Assembly: GCA_038890815.1 (NCBI GenBank)
Contig: JAWAFC010000008.1
Coordinates: 1-59,007 of the forward strand
DNA length: 59,007 nucleotides
Origin: JAWAFC01 sp038890815
GTDB lineage: Archaea > Micrarchaeota > Micrarchaeia > Burarchaeales > JACRGF01
Direction: 5' to 3'
Every line of letters starts with the position of its first letter. Positions within the stretch are counted from its first letter, which is position 1. This document shows positions 31,828 through 38,666 of this stretch, piece after piece. Under the pieces are notes generated by a model. That model did not search any database. It saw only the letters and a list, made by a program, of their open reading frames with translations, and was not told the origin of the DNA. Position numbers and translations under genes: made by a program.

Positions 31828-33276
31828 ATGGAGTGGTGGAAGCAGGAGGGCACCTGGTTAGTCACGCTGGTCCTCATAGCGTTCGTTTTCCGCTATCCGT
31901 TCATCTATACCCTCCCGCTCGAGATGGACGAGCCGCTTTACGCCGAACACATCGAGGAGTTCATAGAAAAACCAGGCCTCGTCCCTGTTTTCTATGACAC
32001 ACTTGCGACCTGGAAGCCCATTCTCGCCTTCGCCGCGTACGCGCCGTTTGTACTCCTGTTCAAAAGCCTAGGCATAAGCGAGCCTGACGTGCTTTACAGG
32101 CTTCCGGCGGTTTTCTTCGGCGTGCTGAATGCGGTTGTGGTGTATTTTCTGTTGATGAGGATTGATTTTGAAAAACCGCGACGGGAAGTCGCGTTCCTCG
32201 GCGCGCTGATATACGCGACCATGCCGCTGTCCATAGAGACGGAGAGGTTGCTGCTCACGGACGCGTTCTTCGTTTTCCTCATAAACCTCGCCATGCTCTC
32301 ATACACAAACGCGAAGAGCCTGAAGTGGCTGGCGACAGCGGCGTTCCTCTCGTTCCTTGCCGCATGGACAAAGACCTTCGCAGCGCTGATGATTCCCCTT
32401 CTGGCGGTTGCGTACTGGCTCTGGAGGGAGAAAAATTTCGTGAAAAACCCGCTTTTTCTGGCGTCGCTGGCTGGCGCCCCACTGGGAATCGCCTCCTATC
32501 TGGCGCTCACATGGGATATTCAAGGAATGCGTGGACAGGTCATTTACGACGTTGTGGGGAGGCTTGTCTCAAATGGGGGGATGGTCCTGCTCACCGCTAT
32601 GCAGTTTGTCTCGCTGACTCTCCCTTGGAACGTGTTCGGCGCGCTCGGGGCTTGGAGGTTCTGGAGAAAAAACGCGTTCTGCTCGCTCTGGCTCGCGCTC
32701 GCGGCGCCGCTCTCGCTGTTGGCCTACTCCATGCACTGGTACTTTCTGCCCATCATTCCGGCCGTGGCTTGGTTCGCCGCGAAATACCTGGCGCACCCGC
32801 GCATTGATCGACTAACCGATTTCATGGTAGTGTTGTTGGCGTGCGTGATTTTCCTAGGGGCCACGGTCAACACACTGATTCCAAACAGGATCTTTGAGGA
32901 ACAGAAGGAGATCGGCATCTACCTGCAGGGAAAAAACAAGCTGCTCTACTTTGGCGACTACGCCTCCACGCTCGTGTTCTACGCGCTGTTGGAAAACAAG
33001 TCAAAGGATTATAGGATAGTCTATGTGAGAAGCCAGCAGCTCAACGAGGGCCTAGTGGGGAACGTGACGCGCGGAAAAGAGTACCAGTCGGTGGGGATGA
33101 ACGAAGGGTGGTTCTCGAAAAGCCCGGTCTCCTGGGGAACGTGGAAGGGCGCTTACGAGTACATCGCTACCCAGCCGGTGGTGTGGGGGAACTACCCCAA
33201 GTTCTTCGAGGAATACGAGCTCGTCAAGAACTCTTCTGAAGGTTCATACCAGGTGTTCAGGCGCAAGCATGCTTAA
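31828..33276 (+). CDS. Membrane GT-C mannosyltransferase-like protein (GT39 type)
   Basis: A 482-residue polytopic protein with about 10-12 membrane segments and a soluble C-terminal domain of about 110 residues. The first loop contains PLEMDEPLYAEH (residues 30-41), the acidic DE motif expected in lipid-linked GT-C enzymes. RLPAVFFGVLNA and ETERLLLTDAFFVFL are typical of the family. It is a second member beside the one at 27332-28726, but low in visible similarity. The following gene starts 5 bases later and could make its lipid-linked donor. Confidence 0.82.
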   Translation: MEWWKQEGTWLVTLVLIAFVFRYPFIYTLPLEMDEPLYAEHIEEFIEKPGLVPVFYDTLATWKPILAFAAYAPFVLLFKSLGISEPDVLYRLPAVFFGVLNAVVVYFLLMRIDFEKPRREVAFLGALIYATMPLSIETERLLLTDAFFVFLINLAMLSYTNAKSLKWLATAAFLSFLAAWTKTFAALMIPLLAVAYWLWREKNFVKNPLFLASLAGAPLGIASYLALTWDIQGMRGQVIYDVVGRLVSNGGMVLLTAMQFVSLTLPWNVFGALGAWRFWRKNAFCSLWLALAAPLSLLAYSMHWYFLPIIPAVAWFAAKYLAHPRIDRLTDFMVVLLACVIFLGATVNTLIPNRIFEEQKEIGIYLQGKNKLLYFGDYASTLVFYALLENKSKDYRIVYVRSQQLNEGLVGNVTRGKEYQSVGMNEGWFSKSPVSWGTWKGAYEYIATQPVVWGNYPKFFEEYELVKNSSEGSYQVFRRKHA

Positions 33277-33281
33277 AAAAA

Positions 33282-34700
33282 ATGCCGCGAGAAAAAAGCC
33301 TGATGGCCGAAAAAGTCACGCTGGTGTTGCCAGTCTATAACGAGGAGCACGCGCTCGAGCACGCGGTGAGGAGCCTAAAGAAGGAGGCTCGGAAGCTGAA
33401 CAGACCCTTTGAGATAATAATCGCTGAGGACGGCTCGGTGGATGGAACATATAGGGTAGCGAAGAGACTGGCCCGAGGAAACATTAGGATGTTGCACTCA
33501 AGAAAGAGGCTGGGAAGAGGCGCGGCACTATCCAGGGCGATTGAAAAAGCGGACTCGGATATAGTCGCCTACATCGACGTGGATCTGGCCTCCAGCCTAG
33601 CAGGCCTGCGCAGACTGGTAAGGAGCGTAGAGAAAGGCGCGGCTATATCGACCGGCTCGAGGATGCTCCCAGGCGCGGCGGTGAAACGGAGCGCCATGCG
33701 GGAAATCGCGAGCAGGGCGTATAATCTCCTCGTCCGCCTGCTGTTCGGCTCCCGCATTCACGACCACCAGTGCGGTTTCAAGGCATTCCGCAGAAGTGCT
33801 GTGCTGCCCCTGCTCGAAGAAGTTGAGGACAGGCACTGGTTCTGGGACACAGAGCTGCTCGTGCGCGCACAGGCGAACGGCCTGCGCGTGGATGAATTCC
33901 CAATCACATGGAAGGAGGGAAAGGGCTCGAAGGTGAGGCTGTGGGCGGACGTCACGTACATGCTCGGCAGGCTCATCGCCCTCCGCTTCAAGAAACTGAA
34001 GTCGGAAAAAATCAAAGCAGGAAGAAGATTTCCTTCGCCTAGGGCCTTCCGCGAGTGGAACGAACGGATGTTTAAGATGTTTAACACCGAGAGGCTCTAT
34101 CGCCACCCAAACCCGTTTGTGGCGTGGGTGGAAAATGAAAGGGTGAGGAGAGTAGTCGCGGAAGTTGCTGGTGAGGGAAGCGTGCTTGATGTGGGCTGCG
34201 GTGAGGGGGTGATTTTAGAGAAAATTGGTGCCGGGAAAGCGGTAGGGCTGGATTTATCGAGAGAGGCACTTAGACGGGCGAGGGCAAGGGTGCCAGAAGC
34301 AAGGCTGACTTACGGCGACGCGCAGAGGCTCCCCTTCAGGGATAGCTCGTTCGATGCCGTAGTGTGCTCGGAAATAATCGAACACGTGCCGAAGCCACGA
34401 AGAGTGTTGGAGGAAGCAGCAAGGGTGGTAAAGCCGAACGGGAAGGTGATCGTGACAATTCCGGAGGAAAAAAACATCAACAGGGTGAAGGGTTTCCTCA
34501 AGCGCCTTGGGCTGTTCAACCTCCTGCTCCCGAATGTGCCGGAAAGGATGGAGAGTGAGTGGCACCTCCATGCGTTCAGTCTTGAGCTGTTGAAGAAAAC
34601 TCTGCCGGGAGAGTTGCGTGTAGAAAAAATATTGGACATTCCCCCCTTCTATCCCATCCGAAGAGTTGTGGTTTTCCGCGTGCGAAAAGCTTTTAAATGA
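33282..34700 (+). CDS. Fusion of GT2 glycosyltransferase and SAM-dependent methyltransferase
   Basis: A 472-residue two-domain protein. Residues about 10-235 form a GT2 domain of the dolichyl-phosphate glucose synthase type: VTLVLPVYNEEHALE, IIAEDGSVDGT, LGRGAALSRAIEKAD, AYIDVDLASS and HDHQCGFKAFRR. Residues about 260-465 form a class I methyltransferase: SVLDVGCGEG near 300, AVGLDLSREAL, FDAVVCSEIIEHVPKPRRVLEEAARVVKPNG. There is no membrane segment. A second ATG at 33303 (MAEKVTL) is the alternative start. Confidence 0.85.
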   Translation: MPREKSLMAEKVTLVLPVYNEEHALEHAVRSLKKEARKLNRPFEIIIAEDGSVDGTYRVAKRLARGNIRMLHSRKRLGRGAALSRAIEKADSDIVAYIDVDLASSLAGLRRLVRSVEKGAAISTGSRMLPGAAVKRSAMREIASRAYNLLVRLLFGSRIHDHQCGFKAFRRSAVLPLLEEVEDRHWFWDTELLVRAQANGLRVDEFPITWKEGKGSKVRLWADVTYMLGRLIALRFKKLKSEKIKAGRRFPSPRAFREWNERMFKMFNTERLYRHPNPFVAWVENERVRRVVAEVAGEGSVLDVGCGEGVILEKIGAGKAVGLDLSREALRRARARVPEARLTYGDAQRLPFRDSSFDAVVCSEIIEHVPKPRRVLEEAARVVKPNGKVIVTIPEEKNINRVKGFLKRLGLFNLLLPNVPERMESEWHLHAFSLELLKKTLPGELRVEKILDIPPFYPIRRVVVFRVRKAFK

Positions 34701-34728
34701 AGTGGACGTAATCCTGAGCCAGAGGTGG
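34690..34728 (+). promoter_or_regulatory. Promoter and ribosome binding site of the VirB2-like pilin gene
   Basis: The TATA box cttttaaat (34690-34698) lies over the stop codon of the previous gene. A strong GAGGTGG (34722-34728) is 6 bases before the ATG. The pair points to a well-expressed, separately transcribed gene. Confidence 0.65.
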
Positions 34729-34734
34729 TATTGG

Positions 34735-35088
34735 ATGAGTTGGAAGACCAGACTGATTGTCTTGGTGTGCCTGCTGGTGTTCGCTCAAGCGGCTGTGGCG
34801 CAACAGCGACCTGGGATTGTTGGACAGCTGGAAACCATGTGCCAGACGATCAAACAGATTGTGCCCATGGTGGCGCTGCTGATGTTCATTATCGCAGGAG
34901 CGGTGTATGCGGCAGGTCAGGTCATGGGTGCAGAGACGAGGGCAAGAGCAAACGTGTGGAGCACTGCAATGCTTGTGGGAGGCATTATCGGTCTCATCAT
35001 AGCAGCAAGCGCGCCGTACTTTGTCCAGGTTTTCAGCCAGTTCTCGCTGGGAACCACGGCGACGAGTTTCAGCTCAGTGAGCTGCTGA
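34735..35088 (+). CDS. VirB2/TrbC/CedA1-like pilin candidate
   Basis: A 117-residue exported membrane protein. A signal peptide (MSWKTRLIVLVCLLVFAQA, cleavage likely after AVA) is followed by a mature chain of about 95 residues. That chain has two hydrophobic helices (about 44-63 and 79-96) joined by a short basic loop, GAETRARANVWST. This is the architecture of VirB2/TrbC conjugative pilins and archaeal CedA1. A Cys lies before the first helix and another at the C-terminus. There is no type III (archaellin-like) signal. It is followed by a T-rich terminator and then by the VirB4-like genes. The assignment rests on architecture and context. Confidence 0.75.
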   Translation: MSWKTRLIVLVCLLVFAQAAVAQQRPGIVGQLETMCQTIKQIVPMVALLMFIIAGAVYAAGQVMGAETRARANVWSTAMLVGGIIGLIIAASAPYFVQVFSQFSLGTTATSFSSVSC

Positions 35089-35112
35089 GTTTTTCTTTCC
35101 CTCTTTTTTTCC
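35089..35112 (+). terminator. T-rich terminator after the pilin-like gene
   Basis: Directly after the stop codon the plus strand reads gtttttctttccctcttttttt, two T-runs typical of archaeal intrinsic termination. A new TATA box follows at 35143, so the pilin message can be made in excess of the operon. Confidence 0.6.
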
Positions 35113-35142
35113 AGCCTCCAGCGGGCTTCTTCTCTGAGTTAT

Positions 35143-35153
35143 GTTTAAAAAGG
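35143..35153 (+). promoter_or_regulatory. TATA box of the VirB4-like operon
   Basis: gtttaaaaagg (35143-35153) is followed about 25 bases later by gagagga, just before the ATG at 35181. Confidence 0.55.
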
Positions 35154-35180
35154 AACACAGCGAATTAGGCCCGAGAGGAT

Positions 35181-35993
35181 ATGCCAATCGATATCCCTAC
35201 GAAGTACTGGGCTTTCGGCTGCATGGGCGCGGGCCTCATGGCACTCCTCGTGGGGTTCACCAACTCGGGCACCAATGCGGCATTCGCCAGCATCGGCGCG
35301 GGCTTTTTCTTCTTCCTCAGCTTTGCATTCTACAAGTGGGGTTACATCCTCGTGCCGCTCATCACTACGGGCGCGAGGGTGGTCGAGGTGCACGAGGGAG
35401 GGTATGAAATCCCACCCACCCAGGATGCCATCCTGCGCGAGATAAAGGGCATCTACTATGCCACGAAGTTCTTGCTTGTGCGCATATACGAGAGCATGAC
35501 CGAGAAGACCGAGGAGGAGAAGGTGCAGTACACAGAGTTTTTTGAGAGGGCCATCACATCAGTCAAGTACGTCACGAAATTCTGCATGCTTGTTTATGTC
35601 AAAGACCTGACAAAGTACAGGGAACAGATCGAGACTAAAAGGATGGAGGCACAGCTGCGCCTCTCGAGGGAGTTGGAAAAGCCTGAGCCCGATGTGCTGA
35701 AGGTGGACAGGTATGAGAGGGAGAAGGCGATGTGGGATGCCATGCTGCAGAGGCTTATCAGCGGGGTCAGGCCGATGGGAACCATCTGCTACGTCATGAC
35801 GACGGCTACTGGGGTGACCAAAGATGCCGCGCTGGCGGCCGTGCGCGCGCAGGCCAATGAGCTGAGGGCTACAATTGCCAACGCGCTGAATGTCGAGGTT
35901 GTGCCGCTGACAGGGGAGGATATGAAGAGGTGCTTTGATTGGGAATTCACGCTGCCACCGACCGTGAAGGAACTTGAGGAGCAGATTGCCTAG
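35181..35993 (+). CDS. VirB3-like membrane segment fused to VirB4 N-terminal domain
   Basis: 270 residues. Two membrane segments (about 10-30 and 35-58) resemble VirB3/PrgI. A cytoplasmic region follows that matches the VirB4/TraC N-terminal domain in layout: an alpha/beta core with KFCMLVYVKDLTKYREQIETKRMEAQLRL, a long helix with DVLKVDRYEREKAMWDAMLQRLISGVRPMGTICYVMTTATG, and a final FDWEFTLPPT. It ends where a full VirB4 would enter its motor domain; that motor domain is the next gene, 8 bases on. The homology is inferred from pattern. Confidence 0.72.
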   Translation: MPIDIPTKYWAFGCMGAGLMALLVGFTNSGTNAAFASIGAGFFFFLSFAFYKWGYILVPLITTGARVVEVHEGGYEIPPTQDAILREIKGIYYATKFLLVRIYESMTEKTEEEKVQYTEFFERAITSVKYVTKFCMLVYVKDLTKYREQIETKRMEAQLRLSRELEKPEPDVLKVDRYEREKAMWDAMLQRLISGVRPMGTICYVMTTATGVTKDAALAAVRAQANELRATIANALNVEVVPLTGEDMKRCFDWEFTLPPTVKELEEQIA

Positions 35994-36001
35994 GTGGGGA
36001 A

Positions 36002-37570
36002 ATGGGCAGGATTAAGATCACGGACATTTACAGCGACAAGCTGGCCGCCCGGAACATCTTTGTGCGGCCTCCCGAGCCTCCCGAGGACTACCTGATGGGA
36101 AATCCTGCCGACAGCATATACATAGGCAGGACGAAGATATTTCATGTGCCATTTCACTGGAGCTTTCGTAACCTCACCAATCCGCACATCTGCGTGATCG
36201 GAATAACGGGATCCGGCAAGAGCTACTTCGTCAAGACCTTTCTCACGAGAGCGAGTTTTGTGTGGGGAACCAATGCATTCATCATCGATTGGGCTGGCGA
36301 ATACAAGGACTGGGTAAAGCAGACGGGCGGCCGAGTCATCGCGCTGGGCAAGGGAAGCTACATCAACCTGCTGGATACGGCAGGCATGAAGCCCATCGAC
36401 AGGATAAAGCAGATAATCAGAACACTTGAAATACTCACCGACATAGGCCAATATCCGGAGCAGAGGAGGCTCACCGAGATAGCAATAGAGGAGGCGTATG
36501 TGCGGGCCGGCTTCAAGATGGCCGAAAAGATTCAGAGGGATGCGCTGGGCAATCCGCTACGGCCTCCAACGCTCAAAGATGTGCAGAAGATACTCGAGGA
36601 GAAGCTCGCTGCGGGAACCTACGAGTTTCCGGCAGAGCTCGAAAACGCTATATACAGGATAAAGAAATTCACGAGGGAGGGTGAGGACTTCTTCGCCGAG
36701 CAGAGCACGATTAACCTCGAGGAGCTGACCAAGGCGGGCCTGGTCGATCTGGACCTCAGCGGGTTGCCGGACGAAGTTTTCCGTGGCCTCGCCGCCCTCT
36801 CAATGCTGCAGTTCCTTAAGGAAAAAATGAGGGAGGAGGGATGGTCGCCCACCAAAGGGCTCAAGCTGCTGGTTGTGCTGGATGAGGCATGGAAGATTGC
36901 CAAGGATGACAATTCAGATGCCGTGATGATTGTCAGGGAGGGCAGGAAGTATCAATTCGGGCTCATCGTGGCCAGCCAGAACCCCACCGATATCAGCGAG
37001 GCCATCTTCAGCAATGTCGGCACCACCTTCATCCTCCGCATAAAGTTTGAGAAGTTTTTGGACTATGTGCAGGCGAGCCTCAATTTCAGCGACTACATGA
37101 GGAACGAGATAGCCAGACTTGGGGTTGGGCAGGCAGCCGTCAACATGGCTTTCCAGACCGCCACGCCATTTTCCGAAACTTTCCTGCTTGAGAAAGTGGA
37201 GGGCGAGGAGCCCCTCGTTGAGTACTTCCTGGATATGGAGAGTGTGATGCCGCCAGGGGAGGTGGAAGGCGTGGCGAAGACATACTCGTTTGAGAAAAAC
37301 GATCTGAAAAGGAGGCTGAGGAATTTCGGACTCGATGATGCGCGAGTGGAGGAGATCACGACACTGTTCGACAAGAAGAACCGCCACATTGATGTGGTAT
37401 CGTTTGTGGTGCTGCTGGAGCGGTATGGCGTGATTCGCACGCACATCACGCAATTCCTCAAGGACATCGGCATGGACGACCCGACCATCATAACAGTGTT
37501 TAGCAAGGCGGACTTCAAGAAGCTCGGGCTTGAGGACAGGGACATAACTGAGGTGATATTGCAGGAGTGA
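36002..37570 (+). CDS. VirB4/HerA-type motor ATPase
   Basis: A 522-residue ATPase of the HerA/FtsK/VirB4 superfamily. The N-terminal about 60 residues lead into Walker A GITGSGKS (67-74). INDUCED-fit strands FIIDWAGEYKDW follow. Walker B is LKLLVVLDEAW near 290. QFGLIVASQNPTDISEAIFSNVGTTFILRI is the VirB4-like sensor region. A C-terminal extension of about 110 residues, helical and charged, is unusual. It lacks the N-terminal VirB4 domain, which is encoded upstream. It should be a hexamer at the membrane that powers DNA or protein transfer or pilus assembly. Confidence 0.88.
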   Translation: MGRIKITDIYSDKLAARNIFVRPPEPPEDYLMGNPADSIYIGRTKIFHVPFHWSFRNLTNPHICVIGITGSGKSYFVKTFLTRASFVWGTNAFIIDWAGEYKDWVKQTGGRVIALGKGSYINLLDTAGMKPIDRIKQIIRTLEILTDIGQYPEQRRLTEIAIEEAYVRAGFKMAEKIQRDALGNPLRPPTLKDVQKILEEKLAAGTYEFPAELENAIYRIKKFTREGEDFFAEQSTINLEELTKAGLVDLDLSGLPDEVFRGLAALSMLQFLKEKMREEGWSPTKGLKLLVVLDEAWKIAKDDNSDAVMIVREGRKYQFGLIVASQNPTDISEAIFSNVGTTFILRIKFEKFLDYVQASLNFSDYMRNEIARLGVGQAAVNMAFQTATPFSETFLLEKVEGEEPLVEYFLDMESVMPPGEVEGVAKTYSFEKNDLKRRLRNFGLDDARVEEITTLFDKKNRHIDVVSFVVLLERYGVIRTHITQFLKDIGMDDPTIITVFSKADFKKLGLEDRDITEVILQE

Positions 37571-37574
37571 TGGC

Positions 37575-37925
37575 ATGGCCAAGACGGTTTGCATCATCTG
37601 CGGCCGGCAGAGGTCCGGCGCGCCCGTGGCGGACGATGCAGTGATACGCACGATCCGGTGGCTCAAGCGGAGGCTTGGCGTGTTGCAGGGCAACAAGCTT
37701 GTGGTGTGCCGCGATGATATGGAGGAGCATCAGAGAAGAAGGCAGAGGTTTGAGAAGCACCTGATACAATACGGCGCCATCTTCTTTGTGCTGGCGATCG
37801 CCATGCTTGTGCTGTCGGGCTCGCTGCTGGGCATGCTGATAATTGTGGTCATGGCCGCCTTCATCCTAGCGCTGGTCATCGTTGTGGATTACACCCCCCT
37901 CGTAAAAAAAGCCGGAAGGGGATGA
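37575..37925 (+). CDS. Small zinc-binding-like membrane protein in the VirB4-like operon
   Basis: 116 residues. The N-terminal about 60 hold VCIICGRQRSG (CxxC), a helix (DDAVIRTIRWLKRRLGVL), then a lone Cys in VVCRDDMEEH with nearby His, which could complete a zinc site. Two membrane segments occupy about 66-105. It lies 4 bases after the ATPase stop and 1 base before the next gene. The family is unrecognised. It could recruit cytoplasmic partners to the membrane (inference). Confidence 0.75.
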   Translation: MAKTVCIICGRQRSGAPVADDAVIRTIRWLKRRLGVLQGNKLVVCRDDMEEHQRRRQRFEKHLIQYGAIFFVLAIAMLVLSGSLLGMLIIVVMAAFILALVIVVDYTPLVKKAGRG

Positions 37926-37926
37926 C

Positions 37927-38661
37927 ATGGTCGATGAGAAACCCCCAGAAACGCTCGAGCCGAGAGTCGATGGCTTCCGTCTTGCGGCTAAGAGAAAGAA
38001 AGGGATAGAGGATGTTGTCAGGGCGCTCTCGCCACTCACATTTCTTGAGTTCGTACCGGAGGGCGATGTGATCGCGCTTATCAATGTCGAGTCCCGGGAC
38101 ATAGCAAAAAATCCCTATTCTTTCGTGCTCACCTATCTCAAGCCTGAGGGGATTGAGGTGATGTACACAATAACCCCGGGCACGAGCCCGCGCAAGAGGC
38201 GCGTGGATGTCTTCCGCTTCCTTCTCAACCTCCTCACGCTGCTCGATGAGTGTTATGATGTGGACCGCAAGGAGTTTTATCAGCTCATCGATGCAGCATT
38301 CAAGGGAATCAGCGAGTACGTCTCCTCATCGTACGATGAGATTTTTGCCAAGTATGATGCCTGCAGAAGCGAGAACGAGAGCCTCAGGAAAAGAGTGGAG
38401 AGCCTGGAGTCCGCCAACGACCGCCTGGGAAAGGACAACATGGAGCTCAAGGAGAAGAACGATGCCCTCACGCTCAAGCTGCGCGAGTTAGAGGGCTACA
38501 GCGATGATGTGCTCATGCTCAAGATACAGGAATGGCTGCTTGAGCACAAGAATGAGATAAACATAGGCGAGTTCAGCAAAGTGCATAAGGTGCGCGAGCA
38601 GAGAGTGGAGCAGATACTGAACAGGATGGTGACCGAGGGCCTGCTCGCGGTCCGGGAGTAG
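37927..38661 (+). CDS. Coiled-coil protein with C-terminal winged helix in the VirB4-like operon
   Basis: 244 residues, soluble. The first about 130 are an alpha/beta domain (FLEFVPEGDVIALINVE, SFVLTYLKPEGIEVMYTI). A coiled coil follows at about 140-190 (ENESLRKRVESLESANDRLGKDNMELKEKN). The last about 45 residues are a winged-helix-like unit (INIGEFSKVHKVREQRVEQILNRMVTEGLLAV). The pilus-like operon at 6268-7494 also has a wHTH/coiled-coil protein. It is unrecognised; a link between the ATPase and DNA is possible. Confidence 0.75.
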   Translation: MVDEKPPETLEPRVDGFRLAAKRKKGIEDVVRALSPLTFLEFVPEGDVIALINVESRDIAKNPYSFVLTYLKPEGIEVMYTITPGTSPRKRRVDVFRFLLNLLTLLDECYDVDRKEFYQLIDAAFKGISEYVSSSYDEIFAKYDACRSENESLRKRVESLESANDRLGKDNMELKEKNDALTLKLRELEGYSDDVLMLKIQEWLLEHKNEINIGEFSKVHKVREQRVEQILNRMVTEGLLAVRE

Positions 38662-38666
38662 GTGGC

